This document shows, in pieces, positions 47,205-59,722 of a stretch of DNA of 64,000 nucleotides (position 1 is its first letter; every line of letters starts with the position of its first letter). Both the position numbers and the translations under genes were made by a program. The notes under the pieces were generated by a model. That model saw nothing but the letters and a program-made list of their open reading frames with translations, was not told the DNA's origin and did not search any database. Source of the stretch: Aquipuribacter sp. SD81 (GTDB lineage: Bacteria; Actinomycetota; Actinomycetes; Actinomycetales; JBBAYJ01); contig NZ_JBBAYJ010000001.1 in assembly GCF_037153975.1 (NCBI RefSeq), forward strand, positions 62,001-126,000. Reading direction: 5' to 3'.

Positions 47205-47963
47205 TCAGTGCCGCATCTCGGCGGAGACGTTGTGCGCGCAGTCGACGACCTGGTCCACGAAGCCGCGACGCACCTGCAGCCGCCCGTCGCACAGCCGCTC
47301 GACGTCCCCCACGACGGACACCGCCCCGATGACGAGACCGCCGGGGTCGCGGACCGGGGCGGCCACCTCCGCCCGACCCGGCTCGTGCTCGCCGACCTCG
47401 CACGCCCACCCGGCCGCTCGCACGGCCTGCACCACCCGCAGCAGCGCGCCCGGCTCCGTCACCGTGCGCGAGGTGAACGCCGCGGCCTCCTGGGTCCCCA
47501 CGACGCCGACGAGCACGGGGTGCGCGGCGAGCAGCACCTTGCCGATCGCCGTCGCGTGCACGGGCAGCCGGCGACCCGTCTGCAGCTCCTGCGGCGAGTC
47601 GTCGGGCCGGAAGACGTGGTGCACGACCTCGACCGCGCCGCCCACCAGCATGCCGACCCGGACGGCCTCCCCGGCGTGCGCGGCGAGACTGTCCGCCCAG
47701 TTCATCGCCAGCGAGCGGAGCACGTTGCCGTCGGTGCGGTGCGAGCTGAGCCGCTCGAGCCCGCCGTCCACGGAGTAGTGCCCGGTGTGCCGGTCCTGCT
47801 CGACGAAACCGACGTCGACGAGGGTGCGGAGCAGCCCGTGCGCCGTGCCCTTAGGCAGCCCCAAGGACCCCGAGACCTCGTGCAGCGACAACGGGCGCGC
47901 CCCGGTCGCGAGCAGCCGCAGCAGCGCGGCCGCCCGCTCGACCGACTGGATGGCCCCCGGCAC
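47205..47963 (-). CDS. IclR-family transcriptional regulator (glycerol genes)
   Basis: The 252-residue protein has the winged helix ([40 protein letters not shown]) and the effector domain ([39 protein letters not shown]). It is related to the regulator beside dhaK. It leads the glpK1 operon and is divergent from glpF, with a perfect palindrome between them, so it should regulate glycerol uptake, perhaps like the GylR repressor of Streptomyces, which is also IclR-family and controls gylCABX. Its GTG start has TACGGT six bases upstream. Confidence 0.92.
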   Translation of the reverse strand: MPGAIQSVERAAALLRLLATGARPLSLHEVSGSLGLPKGTAHGLLRTLVDVGFVEQDRHTGHYSVDGGLERLSSHRTDGNVLRSLAMNWADSLAAHAGEAVRVGMLVGGAVEVVHHVFRPDDSPQELQTGRRLPVHATAIGKVLLAAHPVLVGVVGTQEAAAFTSRTVTEPGALLRVVQAVRAAGWACEVGEHEPGRAEVAAPVRDPGGLVIGAVSVVGDVERLCDGRLQVRRGFVDQVVDCAHNVSAEMRH

Positions 47964-47969
47964 GTCGCC

Positions 47970-47975
47970 ACCGTA
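47970..47975 (-). promoter_or_regulatory. -10 element of the glycerol iclR gene (leaderless)
   Basis: TACGGT on the minus strand, six bases, then GTG at 47963. Confidence 0.55.
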
Positions 47976-48005
47976 GGAGCGCCGTCAGGCGGAGGGGAAG
48001 GGCAA

Positions 48006-48024
48006 CGTTCGACAATGTCGAACG
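48006..48024. promoter_or_regulatory. IclR operator upstream of glpF
   Basis: CGTTCGACAATGTCGAACG, a perfect palindrome of 9+1+9 bases. It lies seven bases before the glpF -35 and about 30 bases upstream of the divergent iclR -10, so it can serve both. Confidence 0.8.
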
Positions 48025-48031
48025 GGGGTCC

Positions 48032-48060
48032 TTGGCACTGCTCGCGGGGCTCCCTAGCGT
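48032..48060 (+). promoter_or_regulatory. Promoter of glpF-glpK2-glpD
   Basis: TTGGCA at 48032-48037 and TAGCGT at 48055-48060, 17 bases apart. Leader of about 75 bases. Confidence 0.7.
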
Positions 48061-48140
48061 CACGGCCACGCAGACGGCGAGAAGAGCCGTCGGCACGGCC
48101 TCCCGACGTCGCGGTCGGGACTGGAGCGAAGGAGCTCTGC

Positions 48141-48890
48141 ATGGAGATCTCGTACGGGGCGTTGTTCCTCTCTGAGGTGGTCGGCACCGCCTTCCTGCTG
48201 CTGCTCGGCTGCGGCGTCGTCGCCAACGTCGCCCTCGCCCGCACCAAGGGCAACGGCGGCGGCTTCCTCCTCGTCAACTTCGGGTGGGGCCTCGCCGTCT
48301 TCGCGGGCGTCTACGCCGCTTTCGCCTCGGGCGCCCACATCAACCCCGCCGTGACGGTCGGCCTGCTGTTTAACCGGGCCGAGGAGTACGCCCCCGGCAT
48401 CCCCGTCGACGTGGGGACGACCATCCTGTACTTCCTCGGGCAGATGGTCGGCGCCTTCCTCGGCGCGGTGCTGTGCTGGCTCGCCTACCGCAAGCAGTTC
48501 GACGCCACGGAGGACCCGGCCGCCCAGCTCGGCGTCTTCTCCACCGGCCCGGAGCTGCGCACCCCGGTGTGGAACGTCGTCACCGAGGTGATCGGCACCT
48601 TCGTGCTCGTCTTCATCATCCTCATGTTCGGCCAGACACCCGCCGAGCTCGGCCCGCTGGCCGTCGCGCTCCTCGTCGTCGGCATCGGTGCCTCCCTCGG
48701 TGGCCCGACGGGCTATGCCATCAACCCGGCCCGCGACCTCGGGCCGCGCATCGCCCACGCGGTGCTGCCCATGAAGGGCAAGGGCTCGAGCAACTGGGGC
48801 TACGCGTGGGTCCCCGTCGTCGGGCCCCTGATCGGCGGGGCGCTCGCCGGCGTCGCCGCGAACCTCTACTTCATGCCGATGGGCGTCTGA
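48141..48890 (+). CDS. glpF: Glycerol uptake facilitator (aquaglyceroporin)
   Basis: A membrane channel of the MIP family that lets glycerol diffuse in. The 249-residue protein has six membrane helices and the two pore motifs HINPAVTVG and YAINPARDLG. The residues around the second motif (GPTGYAINPARD with Asp after Arg) fit a glyceroporin rather than a water-only channel. ATG 48141 follows AAGGAG. It leads glpK2 and glpD on the same strand. An Asn-Pro-Ala in both loops is intact. Confidence 0.96.
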   Translation: MEISYGALFLSEVVGTAFLLLLGCGVVANVALARTKGNGGGFLLVNFGWGLAVFAGVYAAFASGAHINPAVTVGLLFNRAEEYAPGIPVDVGTTILYFLGQMVGAFLGAVLCWLAYRKQFDATEDPAAQLGVFSTGPELRTPVWNVVTEVIGTFVLVFIILMFGQTPAELGPLAVALLVVGIGASLGGPTGYAINPARDLGPRIAHAVLPMKGKGSSNWGYAWVPVVGPLIGGALAGVAANLYFMPMGV

Positions 48891-48971
48891 CCCGGCGCCC
48901 GGGCCGACCTGCGGGTACCGCCCACCCACCGAACGACCAACCGAACGACCTCTCGAACGGAAGGACATCTC

Positions 48972-50489
48972 ATGGCCGACTTCGTCGGAGCAGTTGACCA
49001 GGGCACGACCAGCACCCGTTTCATGATCTTCGACCACGGCGGCAACGAGCGTGGCAAGTACCAGCTCGAGCACGAGCAGATCCTCCCGCAGGCGGGCTGG
49101 GTCGAGCACAACCCGGTGGAGATCTGGGAGCGCACCTCCTCGGTCATCCGGACCGCGCTCAACAAGGCGGGGCTGCAGCCGTCGGACCTCGCCGCGATGG
49201 GCATCACGAACCAGCGCGAGACCGCGGTCGTGTGGGACCGCAAGACGGGTCGCCCGTACTACAACGCCATCGTCTGGCAGGACACCCGCACCGACCGCAT
49301 CGCCTCGAAGCTCGAGCGCGAGGGCAAGGGCGACGTCATCCGCCAGAAGGCCGGTCTGCCGCCGGCCACGTACTTCTCCGCCGGCAAGGTGCAGTGGATC
49401 CTCGAGAACGTCGACGGCGTCCGCGAGGCCGCGGAGCGCGGCGACGCGGTCTTCGGCAACACCGACACGTGGCTCACGTGGAACCTCACGGGCGGCACCG
49501 ACGGCGGCCGGCACGTCACCGACGTGACGAACGCGAGCCGCACGATGCTCATGAACCTCGAGACCCTCGACTGGGACGACGAGCTGCTCGGCTTCTTCGA
49601 CATCCCCCGGTCGATGCTGCCGGAGATCCGGCCGTCCTCGGACCCGGAGGGCTACGGCACCACGCTCACCAACGGCCCGCTCGGCGGCGAGGTGCGCCTC
49701 ACCGGTGACCTCGGCGACCAGCAGGCGGCGACCGTCGGCCAGGTGTGCTTCGGCGTCGGCGAGGCGAAGAACACGTACGGCACGGGCAACTTCATGCTGC
49801 TCAACACCGGCGAGGAGCTCGTCCGCTCCAAGGCCGGCCTGCTGACGACGGTCTGCTACCAGCTGGGCGACGCCAAGCCCGTGTACGCGCTCGAGGGCTC
49901 GATCGCCGTCACGGGCTCGGCCGTGCAGTGGCTGCGCGACCAGCTCGGCATCATCTCCGGCGCCTCGGAGTCGGAGTCGCTAGCCCGGCAGGTCGAGGAC
50001 TCCGGCGGCGTGTACTTCGTGCCCGCGTTCTCCGGCCTGTTCGCGCCGTACTGGCGCTCCGACGCCCGCGGGGCGATCGTGGGTCTGTCGCGGTTCAACA
50101 CGAACGCCCACCTCGCGCGGGCCACGCTCGAGGCGATCTGCTACCAGTCCAAGGACGTGGTCGAGGCCATGGAGAAGGACTCTGGCGTCCACCTGGAGAC
50201 GCTCAAGGTCGACGGCGGCATCACCGCCAACGACCTGTGCATGCAGATCCAGGCCGACGTGCTCGGCGTCCCGGTGTCCAAGCCGGTCGTCGCGGAGACC
50301 ACCGCGCTCGGCGCCGCCTACGCCGCCGGCCTCGCCGTCGGGTTCTGGGACAGCACCGACGAGCTGCGCGAGAACTGGAACGAGGACAAGCGCTGGGAGC
50401 CGCAGTGGAACGACGAGCAGCGCGAGGAGGGCCACGGCCGCTGGAAGAAGGCGGTCGAGCGGACCCTCGACTGGGTGGACGTCGAGTGA
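48972..50489 (+). CDS. glpK2: Glycerol kinase (second copy)
   Basis: The 505-residue enzyme has [63 protein letters not shown] and [20 protein letters not shown]. This is the canonical version in an operon with glpF and glpD. GGAAGGACATCTC gives a ribosome binding site. The 81-base gap before it contains short ACCGAACGACC repeats. Having two kinases controlled from one divergent region suggests different expression or substrate ranges. Confidence 0.97.
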   Translation: MADFVGAVDQGTTSTRFMIFDHGGNERGKYQLEHEQILPQAGWVEHNPVEIWERTSSVIRTALNKAGLQPSDLAAMGITNQRETAVVWDRKTGRPYYNAIVWQDTRTDRIASKLEREGKGDVIRQKAGLPPATYFSAGKVQWILENVDGVREAAERGDAVFGNTDTWLTWNLTGGTDGGRHVTDVTNASRTMLMNLETLDWDDELLGFFDIPRSMLPEIRPSSDPEGYGTTLTNGPLGGEVRLTGDLGDQQAATVGQVCFGVGEAKNTYGTGNFMLLNTGEELVRSKAGLLTTVCYQLGDAKPVYALEGSIAVTGSAVQWLRDQLGIISGASESESLARQVEDSGGVYFVPAFSGLFAPYWRSDARGAIVGLSRFNTNAHLARATLEAICYQSKDVVEAMEKDSGVHLETLKVDGGITANDLCMQIQADVLGVPVSKPVVAETTALGAAYAAGLAVGFWDSTDELRENWNEDKRWEPQWNDEQREEGHGRWKKAVERTLDWVDVE

Positions 50490-50589
50490 GCCGCCGCTGA
50501 CCCGAACCCGACCCGTCGTCGCCCGGGGCGCGCTCGCCGTGCCCCGGGCGGCGGACACCACGACGAGAGCCGAGACTGAGGACGTGACC

Positions 50590-52410
50590 ATGCCCGAGAC
50601 GCCCACCAGCCAGCAGAACGACGACCGCCCTGCTCCGCACGAGGCGGAGCCGCTCGTCCCGCCCACGACGCTGGTCGGCCAGGAGCTGTCGCACCGCGGC
50701 CGGCTGGGTCCGGCCGACCGCGAGCGGGCCCTGCAGGTGATGCGCTCCGGCGAGCTCGACGTGCTCGTCATCGGCGGCGGGGTCGTGGGCACCGGTGCGG
50801 CCCTCGACGCGGCGACGCGCGGGCTGCGCGTCGGGCTGCTCGAGGCGCGCGACTTCGCCTCCGGCACGTCGAGCCGCTCGAGCAAGCTCGTGCACGGCGG
50901 GCTGCGCTACCTCGAGATGCTCGACTTCGCCCTCGTCCGGGAGGCGCTCAAGGAGCGCGGTCTCATCCTCACCCGGCTCGCGCCGCACCTCGCGCGGCCC
51001 GTGCCGTTCCTCTACCCGCTCAAGAACCCGGTCGTCGAGCGCGCGTACGTGGGCGCGGGCGTGCTGCTGTACGACGCGATGGCCGTGGCGGGCGCGGTGC
51101 AGGGCGGGCACCCCCGCGGGGTGCCGCTGCACCGGCACCTCACGAAGAAGCAGGTGAAGCGGGCGGTCCCCGCGCTCAAGAAGGACGCCGCGAGCGGCGC
51201 CATCCAGTACTACGACGCCCAGATCGACGACGCCCGCCACACGATGGGACTCGCGCGCACCGCCGCCGCGTACGGCGCGCACGTCGCGAGCCGGTGCCGG
51301 GTCGTCGACGTGCTCCGCGAGGGAGAGCGCGTCGTCGGTGCCGTGGCGGAGGACCTCGAGACCGGCGACCGGTTCGAGGTCCGCGCGCAGCAGGTCATCA
51401 ACGCCACGGGCGTGTGGACCGACGACACGCAGGCGATGGTCGGGGAGCGCGGGCAGTTCAAGGTCCGCGCGAGCAAGGGCATCCACCTGGTCGTGCCGAA
51501 GGACCGCATCGCCTCGACCACCGGCATGATCATGCGGACGGAGAAGTCCGTGCTCTTCGTCATCCCGTGGGGCCGGCACTGGATCATCGGCACGACCGAC
51601 ACCGACTGGGACCTCGACAAGGCCCACCCCGCGGCGAGCAGCCGCGACATCGACTACGTGCTCGACCACGTCAACGCGGTGCTCGAGCGCCCGCTCACCC
51701 GCGAGGACGTCGAGGGCGTGTACGCGGGGCTCCGGCCGCTGCTGAGCGGGGAGTCGGACTCCACGAGCAAGCTGTCGCGCGAGCACGTCGTGGGGCACCC
51801 CGCGCCCGGGCTCGTCGTGGTCGCCGGCGGCAAGTACACGACGTACCGCGTGATGGCCGAGGACGCCGTCGACGAGGCTGTCCGCGCCCTGCCGTTCCGC
51901 GTACCCGACTCGTGCACCGAGGACGTGCCGATGGTCGGCGCGGCCGGCTACGAGGCGGCCTGGAACGCGCGGGTCCGCACCGCCGAGGCCTCGGGTCTGC
52001 ACGTCGCGCGGATCGAGCACCTGCTCGGCCGCTTCGGCACCGACGTCGACGACGTCGTCGCGCTCGTCGCGCGCCGGCCCGACCTGGGCCAGCCGCTGCC
52101 CGGCGCCGAGGACTACCTGCAGGCAGAGGTCGTGTACGCGTGCACCCACGAGGGCGCCCGCCACGTCGAGGACGTCCTCGCGCGACGGACCCGCATCTCC
52201 ATCGAGACCTTCGACCGAGGGGTCGCCGCGGCCCGGCCCACCGCCGAGCTCATGGCGAGCGTCCTCGGCTGGGGCGAGGACCAGGTGGAGCGCGAGGTGC
52301 AGCACTACCTCAAGCGCGTCGAGGCGGAGCGGGAGAGCCAGCAGCAGCCCGACGACGAGACCGCCGACGCCGTCCGGCTGGGCGCGCCGGAGGTCGTGCC
52401 CATCTCCTGA
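50590..52410 (+). CDS. glpD: Aerobic glycerol-3-phosphate dehydrogenase
   Basis: GlpD is a membrane-associated FAD enzyme that oxidises glycerol-3-phosphate to dihydroxyacetone phosphate and feeds electrons to quinone. The 606-residue protein has the FAD motif VLVIGGGVVGTGAALDAATR, SGTSSRSSKLVHGGLRYLEM, INATGVWTD, GTTDTDWD and GGKYTTYRVMAEDAVD. A 50-residue polar leader precedes the FAD domain. ATG 50590 is preferred (AGGA seven bases upstream); an in-frame start 17 codons earlier lacks one. It is the end of glpF-glpK2-glpD. Confidence 0.96.
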   Translation: MPETPTSQQNDDRPAPHEAEPLVPPTTLVGQELSHRGRLGPADRERALQVMRSGELDVLVIGGGVVGTGAALDAATRGLRVGLLEARDFASGTSSRSSKLVHGGLRYLEMLDFALVREALKERGLILTRLAPHLARPVPFLYPLKNPVVERAYVGAGVLLYDAMAVAGAVQGGHPRGVPLHRHLTKKQVKRAVPALKKDAASGAIQYYDAQIDDARHTMGLARTAAAYGAHVASRCRVVDVLREGERVVGAVAEDLETGDRFEVRAQQVINATGVWTDDTQAMVGERGQFKVRASKGIHLVVPKDRIASTTGMIMRTEKSVLFVIPWGRHWIIGTTDTDWDLDKAHPAASSRDIDYVLDHVNAVLERPLTREDVEGVYAGLRPLLSGESDSTSKLSREHVVGHPAPGLVVVAGGKYTTYRVMAEDAVDEAVRALPFRVPDSCTEDVPMVGAAGYEAAWNARVRTAEASGLHVARIEHLLGRFGTDVDDVVALVARRPDLGQPLPGAEDYLQAEVVYACTHEGARHVEDVLARRTRISIETFDRGVAAARPTAELMASVLGWGEDQVEREVQHYLKRVEAERESQQQPDDETADAVRLGAPEVVPIS

Positions 52411-52420
52411 GGCCGCCGCC

Positions 52421-52426
52421 TACCGT
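52421..52426 (+). promoter_or_regulatory. -10 element of the aldehyde dehydrogenase gene (leaderless)
   Basis: TACCGT ends six bases before ATG 52433. Confidence 0.55.
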
Positions 52427-52432
52427 GGTGCC

Positions 52433-54028
52433 ATGACGACGTCGCTGCCGCGGTCCGCCCGTGGGCGGGCCGCGGGGCAGGACCCGGACGGCGCGCGCGG
52501 TGGTGGCGCCGAGGTCCCGGTGCACGTCGTCACGGGCGCGCACGGTCCCGTCGTCGAGGTCCCGGACCCCGCGACGGGCGGTGTGCTCGCGCGGGTCCGG
52601 TCCCACACCGCCGACGACGTGCCCGCCGTCCTCGCCCGGGCCAGGGCGGCGCAGCCGGCGTGGCAGGCGCTCGGGCCGGCGGCGCGGGCCCGGGTCGTGC
52701 GCCGCGTCCACGACCTCGTCGTGCGCGGGCGCGAGGACCTCGCCGACACCGTGCAGGACGTCACGGGCAAGGCGCGCGGCGACGCCGTGCTCGAGGTCGT
52801 CAACGCCCTGCAGGTGAGCCGGCACCTGTGGCTGCGCGGGCCCGGACTGCTGCGACCCCGGCGTCGGCCGTCCTACGTGCCGGGCCTCACGAGCGCGCGG
52901 GTCGAGCGCGTGCCGGTCGGGGTCGTCGCGAACGTCGCCGCGTGGAACTACCCGCTCGTCTTCGTGCTGTCCGACAGCCTCGCGCCGCTGCTCGCGGGTG
53001 ACGCCGTCGTCGTGAAGCCCGCGCAGCAGAGCCTCCCGCTCGCGCTCGCGGTCGGGCGGCTGCTCGCCGACGCCGGTGTGCCCGGCGGGGTGTGGCAGCT
53101 GGTGGCCGGCGACGACCCCGCCACGGCGCAGGCGCTCGTCGCGGGCGCGGACCACGTGCTGTTCACCGGCTCGGAGGGCGTCGGGCGCGAGGTGGCCGCC
53201 CTCGCGGGCCGCTCGCTCGTCGGGCACACGCTGGAGCTCGGCGGGAAGAACGCCGCCTACGTCGCCGCGGACGCCGACGTCGACGCCGCCGCGGCCGGCC
53301 TCGTGCGCGACTGCTTCGGCGGTGCCGGGCAGACGTGCACCGCGACGGAGCGCCTGTACGTGCACGCCGCCGTCGCCGACCACTTCGAGCGCGCCTTCCT
53401 CGCCCGCACGCGCGCGCTGCGGCTCGGCAGCCGCCGCGACCACTTCACCGACATGGGCGGTCTCGTGTCGCCCGCGCAGCGCGAGCGCGTCCTCGGCCAC
53501 GTCGAGGACGCCGTCGCGCGCGGCGCGCGCGTGCTCACCGGCGGCCGCGCGCGCGACGACGTGGGCCCTGCCGCCATGGAGCCGACCGTCCTCACCGACG
53601 TCCCCGCCGACGCGCGCGCGGCGACGGAGGAGACGTTCGGGCCCGTCGTCGCGCTCACCGTCGTGCGCGACGACGAGGACGCCGTGACCCGCATGAGCGA
53701 CCACCCGAGCGGGCTCGCCGCCGCGCTGTGGACCACCGACGCCGGTCGCGCCCGACGCCTCGCGTCCCGGCTCCGGGTCGGGACGGTCGTGGTCAACGAG
53801 AGCTACCACCTCGCGTGGGGCTCGCCGGCGGTGCCCCTCGGCGGGTTCGGCACGTCCGGGTACGGGCGCCGCTACGGGCCCGAGGGCCTCGCGGAGGTCA
53901 CCCGCACCCGCGCCGTGGTCACGGCGCACGGCGGGGTCGTCGGCCGGCTGCTGCGCCAGCCGCCGCGGCGCTGGGAGCCCGTGCTCGTCGCGCTCGCGCG
54001 GGTGGCGCGGGCGGTGAGGCTGCCGTGA
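52433..54028 (+). CDS. Aldehyde dehydrogenase, succinate-semialdehyde dehydrogenase type
   Basis: A NAD(P)-dependent aldehyde dehydrogenase of 531 residues. Catalytic residues are Glu268 in TLELGGKNAAYVA and Cys302 in GGAGQTCTATERLYV. It has the cofactor segment NVAAWNYPLVFVLSD, VKPAQQSLPLAL and FTGSEGVGREVA, and the late EETFGPVVALTVV. The order and the C-terminal extension after the core match actinobacterial GabD2-like enzymes. It is preceded by a leaderless-type -10, and its stop overlaps the GTG of the GMC oxidase, so the two enzymes probably act on a common alcohol/aldehyde pathway. Confidence 0.88.
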   Translation: MTTSLPRSARGRAAGQDPDGARGGGAEVPVHVVTGAHGPVVEVPDPATGGVLARVRSHTADDVPAVLARARAAQPAWQALGPAARARVVRRVHDLVVRGREDLADTVQDVTGKARGDAVLEVVNALQVSRHLWLRGPGLLRPRRRPSYVPGLTSARVERVPVGVVANVAAWNYPLVFVLSDSLAPLLAGDAVVVKPAQQSLPLALAVGRLLADAGVPGGVWQLVAGDDPATAQALVAGADHVLFTGSEGVGREVAALAGRSLVGHTLELGGKNAAYVAADADVDAAAAGLVRDCFGGAGQTCTATERLYVHAAVADHFERAFLARTRALRLGSRRDHFTDMGGLVSPAQRERVLGHVEDAVARGARVLTGGRARDDVGPAAMEPTVLTDVPADARAATEETFGPVVALTVVRDDEDAVTRMSDHPSGLAAALWTTDAGRARRLASRLRVGTVVVNESYHLAWGSPAVPLGGFGTSGYGRRYGPEGLAEVTRTRAVVTAHGGVVGRLLRQPPRRWEPVLVALARVARAVRLP

Positions 54029-55983
54029 GACGGCAGGCGGGACCGCAGTCGGGACGGCAGTCGGGACGGCAGTCGGGACGGCAGGCGGGACGGCAGGCGG
54101 GACGGCAGGCGGGACGGCAGGCGGGACGGCAGTCGGGACGGCAGGCGGGACAGCAGGTCGACGGGCGCGACGGCAGCGACGGGAGCGACGGGAGCGACGA
54201 GGGCGTCCCGACCGTCGACGTGGTCGTCGTCGGGTCCGGCTTCGGCGGGTCCGTGGCCGCCCTCCGGCTGGCCGAGAAGGACCACGACGTCCTCGTGCTC
54301 GAGGCGGGCCGCCGGTTCGCCGACGACGAGTTCGCCCGGACCTCGTGGGACCTGCCGCGCTACCTGTGGGCGCCGCGGCTCGGCTGCTTCGGCGTGCAGC
54401 GGCTGCACCGCCTGCCGGACGTGCTCGTGCTCGCGGGTGCGGGGGTCGGCGGTGGCTCGCTCAACTACGCGAACACGCTCTACCGGCCGCCGTCGGCGTT
54501 CTACCGGCAGGGACCGTGGGCGGACCTGACCGACTGGGAGGCCGAGCTCGCGCCCCACTACGACACCGCCGCACGCGTCCTCGGGGTCCGCGGGCACGAC
54601 TTCGACGGCCCGGTCGAGGAGGCCGTGCGCCGCGCCGCGGCCGAGCTCGGCGTGCCCGAGACGTTCCGCCGCGTGCCCGTCGGCGTGTTCCTCCCCACTC
54701 CCACGGTGCGCGCCGGCGACACCGTCCCGGACCCGTACTTCGGTGGCGAGGGGCCGGAGCGGACGGCCTGCACGGGGTGCGGGGCCTGCATGGTCGGCTG
54801 CCGGGTGGGCGCGAAGAACACGCTGGTCAAGAACTACCTCCACCTCGCCGAGCGGCGCGGGGCACGGGTCGAGGCGCTGCGGACGGTGGTGCGGGTCGAG
54901 CCGCTCGGCCCGCTCGCCTCGCTCGCGGACCGGCCCGGACCGCGCTGGCGGGTCGTGCACGACCGGACCGGCCGACCAGGGCTCACGGGGCTGCGACGCG
55001 ACCGCCGGGAGGTGCTGTGCCGCGACGTCGTGCTCGGCGCCGGCACGTGGGGGACCCAGTCGCTGCTGCAGCGCCTGCGGGCCGACGGCGTCCTGCCGGA
55101 CCTGCCGCCCGCGCTCGGGCGCTTCACGCGCACCAACTCCGAGGCGCTCGTCGGGGCGACCGCCGACCGCGTGCCCGGCACCGACCTCACCCACGGCGTC
55201 GCCATCACCGCCTCGTTCCACCCGACGCCGGACACGCACGTGGAGAACGTCCGCTACAACGCCGGGTCGGACGCCATGGGGCTGCTCGCCACCCTGCTCG
55301 TCGACGGCGGCGGGCGGGTGCCGCGCCCGCTGCGCTTCGTCGGCGAGGCGCTCCGGCACCCGCTCGACACGCTGCGCACGCTCCGGAAGCGCGACTGGAG
55401 CCGGCGCACCGTCATCGGCCTCGTCATGCAGACCCGCGACAACTCCCTCACCACGTCGTGGCGGCGCGGTCGGGGCCCGGGCGGGCGGCTCGGCGCCGGC
55501 CTCACGTCGCGGCAGGGGCACGGGGAGCCCAACCCGAGCTGGATCCCCGCGGGGCACGCGGCGGTGCGCGCGCTCGCCCGGCACCTCGGCGAGCTCACCG
55601 GGGTGACGGTGCGGCCCGGCGGCACGGTCGTCGACGTGCTCGACGTGCCCATGACGGCGCACTTCCTCGGCGGCTGCGCGATCGCGGCGGACCCCGAGCA
55701 CGGGGTGCTCGACGCCTACCAGCGCGTGCACGGCCACCCCGGGCTGCACGTGGTCGACGGCTCCGCGGTGAGCGCCAACCTCGGCGTCAACCCCTCGCTC
55801 ACGATCACCGCTCAGGCCGAGCGCGCGATGGCGCTGTGGCCGCGCCGCGGCGAGGCCGACGCCCGCCCGCCGCTCGGTGCGCCGTACCGGCGGCTCACGG
55901 GCGCCCCGCCCGCCGAGGACGCTCGGCGGGGCGACGGTGGTGCGGTGCCGAGCGGGGAGGCGGTGCGGGCGCCACTAGCCTGA
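54025..55983 (+). CDS. GMC-family oxidoreductase, ChoD-like, with N-terminal repeat tail
   Basis: An FAD-dependent oxidoreductase of 652 residues. After an N-terminal tail of some 65 residues made of Gly-Arg-Gln-Ala/Ser units and Asp-Gly-Ser units comes the FAD motif [19 protein letters not shown]. It also has [20 protein letters not shown], a four-cysteine segment [19 protein letters not shown] and the GMC end [20 protein letters not shown]. The segment and place (near guaB3 and guaA) resemble Rv3409c ChoD of M. tuberculosis, annotated as cholesterol oxidase; the true substrate is not established. GTG 54025 overlaps the aldehyde dehydrogenase stop; no other start exists until the FAD fold. 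Confidence 0.85.
   Translation: MRRQAGPQSGRQSGRQSGRQAGRQAGRQAGRQAGRQSGRQAGQQVDGRDGSDGSDGSDEGVPTVDVVVVGSGFGGSVAALRLAEKDHDVLVLEAGRRFADDEFARTSWDLPRYLWAPRLGCFGVQRLHRLPDVLVLAGAGVGGGSLNYANTLYRPPSAFYRQGPWADLTDWEAELAPHYDTAARVLGVRGHDFDGPVEEAVRRAAAELGVPETFRRVPVGVFLPTPTVRAGDTVPDPYFGGEGPERTACTGCGACMVGCRVGAKNTLVKNYLHLAERRGARVEALRTVVRVEPLGPLASLADRPGPRWRVVHDRTGRPGLTGLRRDRREVLCRDVVLGAGTWGTQSLLQRLRADGVLPDLPPALGRFTRTNSEALVGATADRVPGTDLTHGVAITASFHPTPDTHVENVRYNAGSDAMGLLATLLVDGGGRVPRPLRFVGEALRHPLDTLRTLRKRDWSRRTVIGLVMQTRDNSLTTSWRRGRGPGGRLGAGLTSRQGHGEPNPSWIPAGHAAVRALARHLGELTGVTVRPGGTVVDVLDVPMTAHFLGGCAIAADPEHGVLDAYQRVHGHPGLHVVDGSAVSANLGVNPSLTITAQAERAMALWPRRGEADARPPLGAPYRRLTGAPPAEDARRGDGGAVPSGEAVRAPLA
54031..54156 (+). 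repeat. 12-bp tandem repeats at the start of the GMC oxidase gene
   Basis: About ten units of CGGCAGKCGGGA (K is G or T), coding Arg-Gln-Ala/Ser-Gly. They lie at the very start of the reading frame, and are followed by GGGAGCGAC units coding Gly-Ser-Asp. Confidence 0.92.
55976..55981 (+). promoter_or_regulatory. -10 element of guaA (leaderless)
   Basis: TAGCCT in the last codons of the GMC oxidase, six bases before GTG 55988. Confidence 0.55.
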
Positions 55984-55987
55984 CCGC

Positions 55988-57579
<1,592 letters not shown>

Positions 57580-57635
57580 CGCCGGTCGTCGTGATCGGCC
57601 GCCTCGCGACGGGCTGTCTGGCAGCATCGGTCGCC

Positions 57636-59012
<1,377 letters not shown>

Positions 59013-59013
59013 C

Positions 59014-59598
59014 TCACGGGTCGAGCCCGAACAGCACCCCCTCGCCACCCTCGAACGGCTCGCCGAGCAGCACCGGCGCCCGCAGCACCTCGGCGAACCC
59101 GGCTGCCTCGTGCAGCGCGAGGGAGGCCGCGTTCGTCGCGTTCGCCATCGACCAGACCGGCTCACCCGCGGGACGGTGCGCGAGGGCCGTCGACACCAGC
59201 CTCGAGCCGACCCCGCGGCCTCGCGCCGACGCCGCGACGACGAGCCCGGTGAGCCACCAGCCGGCCGGCGCCGGGTCGTCCCCGGTGGGTGTGCGTCGGC
59301 CGGCCCGCACGTAGCCGACGGGAGCCGCGCCGTCGGCGTCCCCCTCGCCGGGTCCGCCGGGAGCGGCGGCCCGCGCGACGAGCACGAGCTCGCCCGCGGC
59401 CACGGGCGCCGCGAGCCGCTCGCGCCAGGCGGCGACGTCGCCGCCGTAGTGCTCGACGGCGAGGGCGGCGAGCGCCGGCACGTCGGCCTCGGTGGCCGGG
59501 TTGACGGAGACGGGACCCGCAGGCTGCACGGCGTCGACGGTAGGGGAGCCCGCCCCGTCCGCACCTTCTGCACCGGATGTTCGGGAAGGTCTGGTCAA
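59014..59598 (-). CDS. GNAT-family N-acetyltransferase
   Basis: A 194-residue acetyltransferase with the acetyl-CoA motif GLVVAASARGRGVGSRLVST and the ending MANATNAASLALHEAAGFAE. The substrate is unknown. The TTG at 59598 is the only start in frame before the conserved domain that I can find, so the first 25 residues are uncertain. It converges on the serine protease with one base between the stops, and is divergent from the metalloprotease gene. Confidence 0.8.
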   Translation of the reverse strand: MTRPSRTSGAEGADGAGSPTVDAVQPAGPVSVNPATEADVPALAALAVEHYGGDVAAWRERLAAPVAAGELVLVARAAAPGGPGEGDADGAAPVGYVRAGRRTPTGDDPAPAGWWLTGLVVAASARGRGVGSRLVSTALAHRPAGEPVWSMANATNAASLALHEAAGFAEVLRAPVLLGEPFEGGEGVLFGLDP

Positions 59599-59722
59599 GG
59601 ACGCCGATACCGGCCTAGTGTCGCATGCGCAAGTCGGAACAAGTCATCGCTTGAGTCAACACCGCGAGAAGGGTCGACCCCGCCATGCCCACCACCCACC
59701 CCTGCGCCCGCGGAGACCTCTC

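Noticed and set aside
45664-47409. A longer start for glpK1 reaching 47409
   Set aside because: The extra 78 codons are Gly/Arg-rich and overlap the iclR gene on the same strand; the family start fits GTG 47175.
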